A stretch of 64,000 bases of DNA from Hippasteria phrygiana (GCA_037893225.1 JAZGUH010000564.1:1674001-1738000); one strand, 5' to 3'. Numbered from the stretch's first letter, positions 1 to 12,109 are shown. Notes: a model not told the origin generated them from the sequence alone. Made by a program: numbers and translations.

Positions 1-458
1 GTTAATGCTGAGAACCAGTGAGGCCCATTTTTGTTTTGTAAATGTGAAGCAGTACACATGTTATGTTGAACATAATGATATTTGTATGCATTACGGGCGA
101 TAAAGCAAATTCTATTGTTCAAGTGCCAAGAAATGGAATTCAATTGGTAACCATTGACTGTTATATGTTGGAAGTAATTCAAATCAGACTTCCCTGATGA
201 TATTTATCTCATCATATTTATTTCTGTCTCAAGGCTACACTAAAAAGACAAATAGGTTTGGTGTCCCCTTTTACACGTGTAATCTGGTGAAGCATGTGCA
301 CACTTAAACTACTTGTGGTAATTTGTGAGACATTTAATGAAAATGATTTTAGTCATTTCATGAAATTTACATGTTTTGGCACAGAGATATGACCCACTTG
401 AAACAAATTAACCATTTTCTAAATATGGCACAAATGTCATGAACTGGCACCCTAATAA
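1..458. other. AT-rich stretch without a recognised gene
   Basis: I see no coding frame with recognisable content, no tandem repeat and no clear terminal inverted repeat here. It could be the 5' untranslated or LTR-side part of the Gypsy remnant that follows, but no LTR boundary is visible. Confidence 0.5.
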
Positions 459-1571
459 ATGGAATATGCCAGCTACAAAGGGATCTGTTGCACAGGTTGC
501 AAAGGTTGCTGGACCGGCGGCTGCCAGTACACCAGTTGCGCCACCGTCAAAAGCCAGAAGAATACTGCTCCGTGTGAGATAGGCGACACATCTACCTTAT
601 CCCTGGTTATGCACAGGTTGCCGCAACACATGCACAACCAATATGAAACACCAAACGTCACATGGGCGCCAGATAAAATAATACTGCCGGTCACCCAGAC
701 CATTGAAGGAACTACCAAGGAGACCGAGTATGGTGGTCAGGGTGATCAACTAAGGAGAGTTCGCATGAAGGAAAGACCAATGATCAAACCGGACAGATAT
801 GATGGAAAGAGTCAGTGGACTTCGTACATCAAGCATTTTGAGATGTGTGCCAGAATATATGGCTGGGACAACGATGCAAAATTGCAGTACCTTGCCGTTC
901 TGTTGACGGGAACAGCCCAACAAGTTTTTGGAAGCCTGCCAAAAGAGGCATCTGGGGACTATCACAAATATAAAATCTCTGGAGGCACGGTTTGATCCAA
1001 CCGGTATAAAGGAGTTGCACAGGGCACAGCTGCGAAACCGGAGGCAAAAGACATCCGAAAGCTTGGTAGAAATGGCCGAAGATATATCCGGAGGCTAGTT
1101 GACAAGGTCTACGTAGATCTACCAAACAATAGCCGGGACCGAATGGGAAGAGACCCCTTGATGAATGCCCTGAATGACAGCGAAATAAGGACGCGAGTTA
1201 TCCAGATGCGAACGTCAACACTAGACGAAGCCGTGGCCGCCGCTGTTGAACTAAAGGCACTGCAGAGGGTAGAAAAGGAGCGCCGCCTGGCTGACCTTAA
1301 GAAGGTACGAAGCGTTCGACTTGCAAAATCAGCAGGGGACATGTCAGCGGAGACGGACAAAGAAACGCCTGCGATGGAGAGACAGCTGAAAGAAATGGCT
1401 GAACAATTGGAGAGTGTGCGAAGACAGATGCAGACACGTAGCTATGAATGCCAGAAGTACAGCCATATAAAACGTGAGTGCCCAAAACTGAAGAGTACTG
1501 ACGCGTCACAGTCCGAAAAAACAACTATTCCAAAACCAAGTGAACCGAAATTGAATCCGGAAAACTACTAA
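459..1571 (+). pseudogene. gag: Ty3/Gypsy-type gag remnant (capsid and damaged zinc knuckle)
   Basis: Gag of a Ty3/Gypsy retrotransposon, which would form the cytoplasmic virus-like particle. The recognisable part starts near 765 with KPDRYDGKSQW, then a capsid-like helical stretch (LQYLAVLLTGTAQQVFG). The frame breaks near 995 and resumes at 1143 with MGRDPLMNALNDSEIRTRV, followed by a helical ALQRVEKERRLADLKK segment. Near 1440-1485 the sequence SYECQKYSHIKRECP resembles a CCHC zinc knuckle, but the first cysteine is serine, so zinc binding is probably lost. The first 300 bases (cysteine-rich, starting at 459) do not look like gag and may be non-coding. The protease follows at once, but no reverse transcriptase does. 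The family call is secure. The exact start is not. Confidence 0.8.
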
Positions 1572-2099
1572 TTGCTGTGTCTGAGGGCCAAGACTCAGAA
1601 AAGGCAGAGGGGCCCCAACACGATTTTACCTGGGAATGTTGCTGCTGTAGGTGATGGGTTACTTGTAGACGTAAAGATAAATGGGCTTGAAATAGTTGCT
1701 CTTGTAGATACCGGCGCCAGTGTCCATTTTATCTCACAGAGTCTTTACGAAGTTGTCTGATGAAAACCGACAAAGCGCAATCGGCACAGACATGACAGTG
1801 CACTTGGCCAACAATAAGACTTTGACATAGGGGAAGTGGCCGTTAAACTACAGCTTGGTGGTCTGCAAGTTCGGCACAAATTTAGGGTGGCCGACATTAG
1901 TAATGATGTGTTGGTAGGTTTGGATTTCTTGAAAACCGAGGATTGCCTGATTGATGTTACTAATCGGAGTCTGGCATGGGGAGAACTAGAGCTGCCTTTA
2001 CAGGAGACAGTGGAACGTGGAGAGCGGCAGATGTGCTGTCGCTTGACTGTTGCGGATACAGTCGTCGTTGCTCCCTGGACTGAGATAGTTGTCGTATGA
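1572..2099 (+). pseudogene. Retropepsin-like aspartic protease remnant of the same Gypsy element
   Basis: Aspartic protease that would process Gag-Pol. The catalytic motif VDTGASVHFIS is readable around 1708-1740 in a frame that ends at a TGA at 1758-1760. The C-terminal half of the protease fold resumes in a second frame at 1836 (VKLQLGGLQVRHKF, then DVLVGLDFLK), ending at 2099. The frame change and the lack of any downstream RT, RNase H or integrase show a truncated, dead copy. It follows the gag remnant without a gap, as in an intact gag-pro arrangement. Confidence 0.75.
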
Positions 2100-3435
2100 A
2101 ACCTGGAAGAAGCTACTCTTGACGTGTCCTACGGGATGCACGGCTGTTTCACACGCATAAGAGATGTTTGGACAGTTGGCTCTGCGCTTCCAAATCTATG
2201 ACGTCATTATTTATAAATAGAACTCCGCGCCTTCGAGATACGTGACCTTTCCAACATTCAAGTTTTTGATTGGTTGGTTTGATATAATTATGGAAATTTA
2301 TTGTGGCTTCTCATTTAGAGGGTCATTTTAGTCTCTTTTCCGGTTAAATAACCTTGTTTGGTAAGCGAGTTGAATAGAAGATTACGTTTTGAACACCGCG
2401 TCGACTAACAGACAGCGTGTTGTTTACTTTCGGTGGCCGTTTATAAATAACCGCACAAATCTGTCATTTTTTAAAAAGCTGGGCATTAAGCAGAGTTTAT
2501 GAAGGAACTTGAGACCACATTTTTGACATCAGTAGACACACAAATGGAAACGGTAAGTCTGGGACATTATGTTTGAAATAAATTGTGAAAGTAATCGATG
2601 GTTTTTCGAGGCCATTGTGTGCGTATGATGAGTGTACATATAGCACGTGTAATAACGTGCACGTTATGGCATACACAATGTACGTCAATGCCTGTTTTTC
2701 ATGACAGATTTGATTCCAAATTATACAGTTCTCAGTAAATATGTCAATGTCAGATAACTTTATTAAATATTTCTGAGCAACTCATGAATTTAGACAATGA
2801 AATTGAGCCAAATGTACTATACATGTACTAGCCTACTATTACTAGACTGAAAGTGCTAACCCAGTGTTGCAAATTGCACGTCTTTAGGGTTTTTTATTCA
2901 TCATTTTTACATTTCCCCCAAAAAACATGCCTTACATAATAGAGGTCATGTATGTACATGTATGAACACGAGCTGTGCAAATTATGAGACATGTTTTACA
3001 CGGATTTGCGCATAAATCCGAGTGGTTTCCATGTACATGTACATGAACAAGGCAATCATACATGCCAGGCTTAATTGTTCATGATCGAATGTTCACACAG
3101 GGCGTTATGTTTACTATTTTTTTAACATGAGACACAAAAGCAAAAAAAAAATACAGATAATATATTATTACAAAAAACACCAAGGGGATAAAAAGGTGGT
3201 TGATCAAATGCCAATAAACCTACAAAGGTGTTTATAACACCAAGTTAAACTGCAGTGTATAAAGAGCGGGGTATAGTTTAAACCTGTGTTTATTTCTTTT
3301 CTGAAACTTTACAAATTACATGTATTTATCCTCAAAATTCCTGTTCACAGCATCTTTCTCCAGAAACTTAATTTTCCCCCGAAATGTAATTTTTATCCCC
3401 TGACATTTGTGTTTCCTATTTATTTTTCTCAACAT
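2100..3435. other. No gene; possible LTR-like TATA near 2210
   Basis: I find no coding sequence I can support. A TATA-like TTATAAATAG lies at 2211-2220, downstream of the Gypsy protease remnant, and could mark a decayed promoter or LTR. A poly(A)/AT-rich stretch is at 3117-3180. No paired repeat or target duplication was found. Confidence 0.4.
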
Positions 3436-3684
3436 TCAGGTTTCTTGAGGGTTGATGCCATGTTTGCCTGGATGTCTTCTCATGACTGCCATCAGTCGTT
3501 GAAGAGGATCCCTCATCCCATGCACCACCCTACCAGTTCTGTTGAAGTCTGTGTGAATCAGTTCACCTCCTTGTTCGTTTAGAATGCCGAACCCCACCTT
3601 AAATCTTTGGAGCTGCTCAACTGCGTGGTCTTCTAAAAGATGGAGCTTTGGCGAGATATTGGTTCCTGGGAATGATTCACAGTC
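3436..3684 (-). pseudogene. Fragment of an unidentified transposon-associated protein
   Basis: On the minus strand one open frame of about 80 codons reads ISPKLHLLEDHAVEQLQRF, then VGFGILNEQGGELIH and RLMAVMRRHPGKHG before a stop at 3436. I recognise the pattern (LHLLEDH, GxxxEQGxExxH) as the C-terminal part of a repetitive protein family common in invertebrate genomes, but I cannot name its catalytic function. There is no start codon or upstream continuation, so it is a fragment. The hAT-like exons lie 700 bases away on the same strand, but the two need not belong together. Confidence 0.45.
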
Positions 3685-4394
3685 CGTAAGTTTTCAAGAA
3701 ATCCTTGAGTTACCATCATGTTTGAAAACAGAACATGTCCACATCTGCTAGCTTTGTGGATACTGTCATCTGCCATCAAAAACCGGTTATGTGATCACTC
3801 GGGGCCGAATAGAAAATTTTTTGAATTGAAAAAGCTGCTCTGAAAAAAAAAAAAAAAAAACTGACTCACAATAAGCCGTTTTACGGATGCCACCATGCCT
3901 TTTGAGTTGCGATGCCGCCATCTTTAGAGGGAAGCTGAAATTCCAATGCATGATGTCCATGAAGATGAATTATTGGCTTGCACTGAGCCACGCTGTTCAG
4001 AAATGTTTAGGAATTAATACGAACAACAAAGCTGTGCTACATGTACAGCAGCCGTGTGTAGCCTATTGAAGTGCAACAGTTTTCTGTTCCTTTTGGAGGC
4101 TTCTCCACTTGCATGTGGGCCTTTTTAGGAATTTTACATCCGACGGTAGCTCAGTAGTTTCGCATTCATTACATACAATTTTCAGAATACCTACATGTAT
4201 TTACCTCTCCATGCCTTCTGAGTGATCACCTGACCCTGTTTTTGATTAAAAAAAAGGGCGGTACCGTTTTCATTTATCTCAATGCTCAATGCTCAATATG
4301 CTGAAATTGGAGTTTAAGCTGTCAGATAAGGTTGATGCGTATCTGGTTAGCTGTACCGATTGTACTTACGCGTTTGAGTTGAGTTGCGACCCCA
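3685..4394. other. No supported gene; poly(A) run
   Basis: There is a homopolymer A run at 3843-3860. A 60-codon open frame at 3887-4069 has no recognisable content. Nothing else can be supported. Confidence 0.4.
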
Positions 4395-5263
4395 GTTTTG
4401 CAGCCAACCATAACGGCCGCTCCGTCACTCCCGAACCCTGCTAGCTTTTCAAGTCTAAGGAGTTCTTCTCCACGAACGAAACAATCTTAGCTGTGATGTC
4501 ATCTGCCTTTACAGACCGCATCTGTAAAAATCAAATGTATATGTAATCATTTTAATTAAGGGTTAGAACGAAATATGTGACCCTGTAGTATATTCAGCGT
4601 CATCTAATTATTTACCTCTTCAGCCCCCAAGAAGGAAATCTTTGGTACTCCGTTCTTAAGATATTTTGCATACACAAGCAGCTGCTCCGTGACCGCAATG
4701 TCAGTGGACTCGTCTATTAGAAGGAAGAAGAGAGACTTTCGGGTATCCTCAAGACATCCTTCCTCTATTGTTTGACCTCAGGGAAAAAAATATATTTCTA
4801 AAGATCCCAAAACATAAGGTATTTCAAATAGCTTATACAAACTAGGCAGAATGAATAACAAAGGTAAGTCTACCTAAACACCACACCATTTCTTGCATTG
4901 TGCGCTCTGATGTGTAGGAGGTGTTGGAATCAACGTTGAGGGCTCCCATGTAAGTACAACCAAGATCCCCCTGGCCAGGGATAGAAGGGACTTGAAGTTG
5001 GTAGTATGGGCGATCTCATTTTTCATTAGCCAATACATACAGCGCATGGCCGCCATGAAAGCGTTCTCTTGGACGGTTACCATGGTTGTCATCGCTTTCT
5101 CGATTCCACCGTCTTTTTTTTGAAGCCTCCAGCTGTCCTTCAAGAGTAACTGCAACAGAATGGTAAGTACTCTTGAGGTGCTCCTTGATTTTGTCTTCTC
5201 TGAGCGACTTGCATGGAATCTGGGTTCATACTTTGAGCCCCCTTCTTGGTGCATGCTGGCCAT
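4395..5263 (-). pseudogene. hAT-like (ZNF862/KIAA1586-type) transposase remnant, three blocks
   Basis: Three minus-strand blocks resemble hAT-related transposases of the ZNF862-like group. Block 1 (about 5263-4870) has GGIEKAMTTMVTVQENAF and RCMYWLMKNEIAHTTNF. It then needs a frame change to continue with GCTYMGALNVDSN and MQEMVWCL. Block 2 (about 4770-4616) contains FFLLIDESTDIAVTEQLL and YAKYLKNGVPKISFLG, the family's DESTD motif. Block 3 (about 4520-4395) contains DDITAKIVSFVEKN and, after a frame change, GFGSDGAAVMVGCKTGVA. The spacing is compatible with decayed exons. Several frameshifts make it a pseudogene. The superfamily is inferred from DESTD and SDGAAVM. Confidence 0.65.
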
Positions 5264-5524
5264 GCTTCATACAAAGTTTGCACAGCATTCCCTCTGAAAA
5301 TGTTTGGAAAACAAATGTTGATTAGCAAACACGTTTTGGTTTCTTCAAATTACAAATATAGAGGGTCTATAGAAATTTAAATTCAATGGTACCTGGCGCT
5401 ATATGCGTTCGAACCAGTATGCGTACGCGTATAGTCGGTCGGCGATGGTCGCCGCGACAGAAAATTGACGCGCGATCCTCTCACGCACATAGATATAGAA
5501 CGTAAAGTTACTGTTTAAAAGTTC
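5264..5524. other. No gene
   Basis: Short stretch without recognisable coding or repeat content, except a CG-rich patch (5408-5470). Confidence 0.4.
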
Positions 5525-6190
5525 TAATTCTATCATTCAATTTGGCAATTTCATCATTCCATTCGGCAATTTCGCCATTTCGTTTTGCATTGCGACATTC
5601 CGTTCGGCAATTTCACCATTCCATTCGGCAAATTCGCCATTCAATTTGGCAAATTCATCATTCAATTCGGCAATTTTATCATTCAATTCGGCAATATCAC
5701 CATTCCGTTTGGCATGTCACCATTCTGTTCGGCAATATCATCATTCAATTCGGCAATATCATAATTCCATTTGACAATATCATCATCAATTCGGCAACTT
5801 CATCATTACATTCGGCAATATCACCATTCCGTTTGGCATTTCACCATTTTGTTCGGCAATTTCATCATTCAATTCGGCACTTTCACCATTCAATTCGTCA
5901 ATTTCACCATTCAATTCGGCAATTTCATCATTCAATTCTGCAATTTCATCATTCAATTCGGCAATTTCATCATTCAATTCGGCAATTTCATCATTCAATT
6001 CGTCAATTTCACCATTCAATTCGTCAATTTCACCATTCAATTCTGCAATTCCATCATTCAATTTGTCAATTTCATCATTCAATTCGGCAATTTCATCATT
6101 CAATTCTGCAATTTCATCATTCAATTTGTCAATTTCATCATTCAATTCTGCAATTTCATCATTCAATTCGGCAATTTCACCTTTCTGTTC
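5525..6190. repeat. 21-bp minisatellite (about 30 copies, diverged)
   Basis: Tandem array whose unit is close to CAATTTCATCATTCAATTCGG. Because 21 is a multiple of 3, long open frames exist in all phases on both strands (for example NFIIQFG repeats), and these are artefacts. The left third (5525-5860) is more diverged and the middle and right more uniform. A short degenerate extension with related words (TTCATCGTTCCGCAATTCAA) is seen at 6290-6345. Confidence 0.95.
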
Positions 6191-6345
6191 TGCGGATTGT
6201 CGTTATTTGGTAGTAATCGATTCTCCGTGCTCGCATAACTATTCGGTTTTACAAGTAATCGTCCTTTACTGCGAGTTCGTCCTTTCATTCGCCAATTCAC
6301 CATTCCGCAATTCAATTTCATCGTTCCGCAATTCAATTTCATCAT

Positions 6346-6702
6346 GCGGTGTGGTGGCAATTCAGCGTTCTGTGTGCAGTGACCTTTGTATGGTGGCCGT
6401 GAAGGGACATTGCAATTTGTGAATATTGACGTCAATATTCGCGTAAAAAATATCCACGTCCTGCTATCCAGTCGTGATTTCTTTTGACGCGATTTTTTTC
6501 GAGCAAGCTAGGTGCTTGTTGTCAAGTCGATGTGCGCATGCGCAGAATGCATTTCAAGCATGGTACAGCTAGCTTCGTAAATAGGCCTACTGTACATTAG
6601 TTCATCAATTGACTGAAAGATGTGATTTTGAAAACAGATTCAAATTAGATTTTTGATGAAAATGTGCCAATTGCAGTGATTTACACTATTTAAACGTGTT
6701 CC
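6346..6702. other. No gene
   Basis: No coding or structured repeat content recognised. Confidence 0.4.
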
Positions 6703-6939
6703 TCACTGATTACATTTAAGGTAAGCTCTAAGGGATGTTGCAAATCCTGAGGTATATCTTTGACCCTCACCCTGGGGATATATCACCTTTTGGATAAATT
6801 TCCAAGTAGGTGCCGACTGCCATGGAAAGCATATGTCCAGAATGTAGTAAAGTTTGAAGCAGATGTCTACTCCCTTGAGTAGCGAGCTTGCCTGTATGGC
6901 TCTGCTTTGTACGACCACAAACACTTGCTCAGGATCCAA
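6703..6939 (-). pseudogene. Unidentified protein fragment (DPEQ.FVVV...VDICFKLYY)
   Basis: A minus-strand frame reads DPEQVFVVVQSRAIQASSLL, then GVDICFKLYYILDICFPW and WKFIQKVIYPQGEG. The rhythm (FVVV, about 16 residues, VDxCFKxxYxLDxxxPW, WxFIQKxxY) matches a C-terminal block I have seen in uncharacterised repetitive proteins of invertebrates and fish. No function can be assigned. It has no neighbouring exons that I recognise. Confidence 0.35.
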
Positions 6940-7672
6940 AGCCTCGCCGAGCGCCAGAAGGAAAGGTTCACTGTTTCACCTTCTCCAGATAGGTAGGGAT
7001 GCTTGATCCAATCTACATTGGGAGGGAAAACAAAGAAAACGATTCATGTAAACAACATACTGACCAGCATTGCTTAATGGCTCTGAAATGTGGCTTTGCA
7101 TGTGTTTGCTTGTTTTCTATTATTGTTAACCAGTTCAGACTGGGTTTATTTTGACATTACCGGACCCAGCCGCGAGATTATTTTTCACGGGCCTGGGTGC
7201 CAGACATGTTCAGGCCATCATCTGCGGGTAGCACACCCTGATGTTTCCGGCCTCGCTCGGGGCAAGTGGGTTGCTGACAGATATTCCCGGCCTCGATCGA
7301 GTGCGTGTTTATCAGTCATCCGTTCCGAGAACCGCAAAACTTTTGCGTGTTAACTGGTCATCCGACGCGAACTGTTAAGAACAGATGGACAACTTGGCTG
7401 TTTACCACAAAAATTGGGTTCGACTTGATATAAAACTTCAGTAAACATTGACAGACCAGCTAACTTGAATACCCACATATTTTCTTAAAAGAGAAAGACG
7501 GAAATCTGCACACATGTGGCTATAGATGATGTGTCTGTCTAGTGACGTCATGCCCATCAGTCACCTGAATGTTGATTGCTGACAGGCAACATACCAACCA
7601 AGCATTTCTACATTAAATTGCTTTTCAAGTTTAAAATCAGCATAACATAACCCCTAACGCACTTCTTAACCC
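6940..7672. other. No gene
   Basis: I see no supportable coding region. An 87-codon open frame at 7090-7353 has no recognisable features. Confidence 0.4.
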
Positions 7673-7675
7673 TAA

Positions 7676-7813
7676 AGCCCGGTTCATACTTCATGCGAAT
7701 GTGAATGCGAAGCGAATTTCATGACGTCAACAATTGAAGTTTCATTGTGATGTATCCCGCTACCTTAACGAATTCGCTTCGCATACGCATTCGCATGAAG
7801 TATGAACCGGGCT
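7676..7813. mobile_element. 138-bp MITE with about 44-bp TIRs and TAA duplication
   Basis: The left arm begins AGCCCGGTTCATACTTCATG and the right arm ends with its near-perfect reverse complement, about 44 bases per arm with only two or three mismatches. The element is flanked by TAA on both sides (7673-7675 and 7814-7816). A 3-bp TWA duplication is typical of PIF/Harbinger or ISL2EU insertions, so this is probably a non-autonomous member of such a family. Confidence 0.85.
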
Positions 7814-7816
7814 TAA

Positions 7817-8600
7817 CCTAGCCAGACACAGCACAGTGCATCTGTGCCGACAGCTCCACTTTGCTGCACTCTGCACAAAAGTCTATGCAATCTAATGTAT
7901 CTGGCAGGGTTCTAGCCAAAATGCCTAGGAGGGTTAGGGACTTAGGGTTAAATCAATTGCATTCTTACCGGATGAACATCAATGAAGGACCTGATGGCCT
8001 CATCCACACTTGCACAGCTCCAGTCTTTTTCCTCTTCACACGTCAGGGCCAGGTTCCATTTTTTGATCATCTGAACAGAACATTCCACTCTGGTTAATTC
8101 ATTTGATACTTTCATAGAAACATGGTGTATATCACTTTACCAACCTTTTTCCTTCAACTACCCATGCCAACCAATATAGATTACTACATGTATACATGTA
8201 GATGGATAAAAAGTTTTTCCCAAGAGATTTCTAGTTTTAGAGAGCAGTTTATCATAGCTAATGTCTCCATATGGTAAAAATGATTTGATGCTATTTTTTA
8301 GGTTGACAATTCTTGATGTTGATTATTTAGATGGCTCCATGTGCTAACATGACAGGGTGCTTGTTTACCACCTTTGAAAGCCCTGTGGATATATAGGACA
8401 CATCGTATACACCTACTGGTCTGCGCACATAGCGCACTAGGCCATATCATCTACACGTGAATGTAAGGTGTTGTCGGCAATGTATTCGAATGTCACTTCA
8501 AGTGGTCTCCCGTGAGCAAGGAGCCCATACTGGACCCACCAGTTAACTAAAATTATAATGTGCCTAAAACACTCTGGATGCACACAACTTGCATACATGT
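7817..8600. other. No gene
   Basis: No supportable coding region. Several TACATGTA words occur but no paired repeat was noticed. Confidence 0.4.
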
Positions 8601-8602
8601 AC

Positions 8603-9003
8603 CATGGGTACGAGTTGACTTGGGTGCACATTTTCGCAGAAGTCAGTTTCCATATGAAATGAAGATGAACACTGTTAACAAAAACGAAAACATGAAAGCT
8701 GCATACCGGTTAAGGGTGTCATGGGTACGAGTTGACTTGGGTGCAAATTTTCGGGTACGAGTCGACTCGGGTCCGAGTCGACTCGGGTACGAGTCCGAGT
8801 CGACTCGGGTCCGAGTCGACTCGGGTCCGAGTCGACTCGGGTCCGAGTCGACTCGGGTCCGAGTCGACTCGGGTCCGAGTCGACTCGGGTCCGAGTCGAC
8901 TCGGGTCCGAGTCGACTCGGGTCCGAGTCGACTCGGGTCCGAGTCGACTCGGGTCCGAGTCGACTCGGGTCCGAGTCGACTCGGGTCCGAGTCGACTCGG
9001 GTA
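8603..9003. repeat. 16-bp palindromic minisatellite with outlying half units
   Basis: The core array (8752-9003) is built from the 16-bp unit GGGTCCGAGTCGACTC, about 15 copies and nearly identical. The unit contains the 10-bp palindrome GAGTCGACTC, so each copy can pair with its neighbours. Two diverged precursor-like copies (GGGTACGAGTTGACTTGGGT) lie at 8606-8625 and 8724-8743, in near-identical contexts. Open frames across the array on both strands are artefacts. Confidence 0.95.
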
Positions 9004-9085
9004 TTTCAACTTTGGTTATTTATAGGGTGGGGATTAGAATTTTGATGCTATCGTGTATGATTTTAATTTATACGTACGTACTGTA

Positions 9086-9376
9086 GTTTCTCTGTCCGTC
9101 TCCGCTGACATGTCCCCTGCTGATGGTGCAAGTCGAACGTTTCGTATCTTCTTAAGGTCAGCCAGGCGGCGCTCCTTTTCTACCCTCTGCAGTGCCTTTA
9201 CTTCAACAGCGGCGGCCACGGCTTCGTCTAGTGTTGACGTTCGCATCTGGATAACTCGCGTCCTTATTTCACTGTCATTCATGGCATCCATGAAGTAGTC
9301 TCTTCCCCTTCGGTCCCGGCTATCGTTTGGTAGATCTACGGATATATCTTCGGCCATTTCTACCAAGCTTTCGGAA
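9086..9376 (-). pseudogene. Second, inverted copy of the Gypsy gag fragment
   Basis: On the minus strand this stretch is highly similar in DNA to 1067-1370 and encodes the same gag segment (DSEIRTRVIQMRTSTLDEAV, then ALQRVEKERRLADLKK and AGDMSAETD). Relative to the first copy it lacks 23 bases (GGAGGCTAGTTGACAAGG and the next five) and keeps one open frame across the gap. Both ends stop abruptly without LTR or protease, so it is an isolated fragment. It lies immediately downstream of the 16-bp minisatellite. Confidence 0.85.
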
Positions 9377-9432
9377 AACTCGCATTTTTGTGCTATAGTC
9401 CACTTTACTCGCTTGTATTTTGAAAACCGCAT

Positions 9433-12109
9433 TTTTTAGAGGTAAAAGATAATTATTTCAACAAAATGTAAGTCTCAACATTTGGTTTGGACAACATGGC
9501 GACAAAGCTAAAAAAATTTGGCATGAGAAGAAGCCTCCATGAATATGTCTTTTTCCGCGGATTTTCGTCTTCAAGTTACAAGCAACTCGCCATGGACGGT
9601 AAGATATACACCTCAAGAATGCTCTGATGTACGCTCAAAAGCTATATTTCCATTCTGTTGTGAACAAATGCAACATTTTCAACCTTCTGAAGCAAGATTT
9701 TCTTCAGCAGAACTGGACAACGTGGGATTGTTGGGGCCTTGTAAACCGATACTCGTGGGAAGAGAACACGACACCGGACCATGGCGCCACATATCTACAT
9801 GTACTGCATGCCGGGCATGCACTGGGCTGTCTGGACCCGGCGTGGATATGCCCCACGCGCCCGCCGTACCCGTACTACGTACCAGTACTAGAGGTGACTA
9901 CATGTAATGTATGCATGCTCCGAGTCAAAATATCACTGATCATAGGCCCTATCTTTGTTTGATGTAAGGATTTAAGCCCAGGGATTAGCAACAGTAGCCC
10001 CCTAGTCCTACACCGTGATCAAGCATGAAAAGGATTGTGGTCCGCTTGTGGTAAGAAAAAGGTTTTTTTTTTTCTAGACCAACATTTTTTCCAGACCAGA
10101 GAGCTACCAAAAAAAGCCCAATCGAATGTGAACCATAGGCCCTATACTTAATTTTGTTATTTTCTGTCATCCTCTGCAGTTCCTTAAAGATATGATGGTT
10201 GACGGAGGCAGACTCTTGAGGATCTGCGATGGCTTTTCGCTGACGGTGGGGAGTGGAAATTTACCTGTCTTTCCCTGTGATGCTTTAAAACTGTCATGAA
10301 GTGGTGCATTGAAAATTTGAATTAATATAAAGCCTGGACTCCTGTTTGCTCTATGATGGGAAAGCAAATGGTTGACTAGCTTCTGAGTGTTGGGCTGACT
10401 TGAGTTTAGACAATATTCTCACACGTCCTCTTCCCTTAAAAACAATGCCACATTTTCTAAAAATAATTTTGTGAGATTACTAAAAAAATATTGACAGGGT
10501 AAATTGAATCATGATTTTGTACTGGGGGAATTTTTTTGGCTGAGTACCATAATGATATTTAAAGTAATTAAAAAAAATTTATTTCATTCTTCTGTTTTAA
10601 TATTTGAAAAGGCAAGTCCACAAATTAATAAAAAGTAGTGATAAAAAACAAATAGAAAACAGTCCTGCTTCGTAGAGTCCTAATAATTCAGTGAGAAGTT
10701 ATACCAATCCCCCCATGCCATGCTAAAAACAATAGTTAAATCCTTCAATGTTCACAACAAAATGGCAAGTGCCATATGATTTCCTAGTTAATTTCACTTT
10801 TCAGTAAAGATTGTATATTCAATTGTTTTCTGTTTACTTTAAATATATTTACAAATCTGCATCAAATATCCTTAAGGGCTCTGCTATTAATTTAAAAAAA
10901 TCTGGAAGAAAATGTTTATACAGTGTTTATTAAGACTATGTTAAAGTTTTCAGAAATTCATACCTTGTCATCAAGCTTGAAAACCATTCTCACCTAACCG
11001 CCTACCCCCCTACCCCCTCCAAATAACAAAAAAAGGAAGAAAAATAGACAATTACAATTTACATGTACATGTACTATTTTGTTGAATAAACCCAATACAT
11101 GTAAATGTACATACAGTACATGTAGTGGTGCCCCTAAACCACATTATTACTAATTGGTTCACCAGTTTTCTTAGGAAAATTCTCAGTTTTTCTGCCATTG
11201 TTTTATTTATTTCATTCGTGCTTGATGGGTGCTGGTCTTGAAATTCCTTCTGAAGTAGTACTAGGACCCCTCAGCTGGCCCTGGAAATGCTAAGAAGCAT
11301 GGGGCCTTGAAGTTGAGGTGGAAAAGACTTGAAGAGCTAGAGATGTTGGGTACTACTAGTAGCACTGCAAACTCTTGGGCAGGATAGGATAGGGGTTAGG
11401 AAAGAAACTAAACAAATCTGAAAAGAAATCGGAAGATACATAGAATGTTTAATTTGTTTTCCTATTGTTAAGCAATTAATTGTGATATTGGGAGAACCGG
11501 TAAATAATTTGAATCTGATTAAACTCAAGAAATGGCCGATCAAAAAGAGCAGTCCGTGATTTTCACGAAAAAGATTAAACACACGGGAATTCAGCCATGC
11601 CTTTTGTACGCGGTAAGTTCTCTATTGCTTTACACGTGAAATGTGACCTTGAAACGCGATATGGGCCAACGGGATTAAAAAGGTTTGCTCAGCAAAAATG
11701 TTTAGCTTTGTAATGACATATTGGAAAAAATTACCGGAACTAAAGGGCTATGAAGTGCTGGGAAACACATTGACATGAAAAACGCGAAAATGCAATCAAA
11801 ACCAAGTTGCTTTTTGGTTCATTTCTTTCGCGGGGAAAATTATAAATGAGCGTTTGCATTGTTTTTGTATAGTTACGTCATACACGCGCGGGCGAATCAC
11901 AAGCTCGCGTGTGGTTTCGGGTTACATGTCGTGGGAATCCGGTTTTGGTGAGCTGCGCACGCTCAAACTGTGTCCGATCCCACGGGTATCAAGTTTCAAG
12001 GACGTACGTGCACGTACGTACGTGTGTGGCTGTTGAGCGCAATCTTCAAAGGCGCGCGTTTTTTAAATTTGCGCGTGCAATAAAAAAAACATGCGCGCTG
12101 GGATTTTTT
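9433..12109. other. Gene-free, AT-rich stretch
   Basis: Across this long stretch I see no coding content I can support. The open frames at 9539-9962 and 10167-10367 have no recognisable motifs. It contains poly-pyrimidine and TACATGTA-rich patches (11040-11125). Nothing with paired ends was identified. Confidence 0.4.

Noticed and set aside
459..740. Cysteine-rich N-terminal domain (CCTGCKGCWTGGC) as a new fold on gag
   Set aside because: It results from imperfect short repeats (GGTTGCAAAGGTTGC) in the DNA and no relative of this gag is known to me with such a domain.
5542..6435. Several long overlapping open frames on both strands (QFHHSIR-, NFIIQFG- and ELNDEIA-type repeats)
   Set aside because: They are translations of a 21-bp tandem repeat, whose length keeps every frame open. 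No independent coding evidence.
8560..9045. Open frames encoding ESTRVRVDSGPSR-type repeats on both strands
   Set aside because: Products of the 16-bp minisatellite read in all frames.
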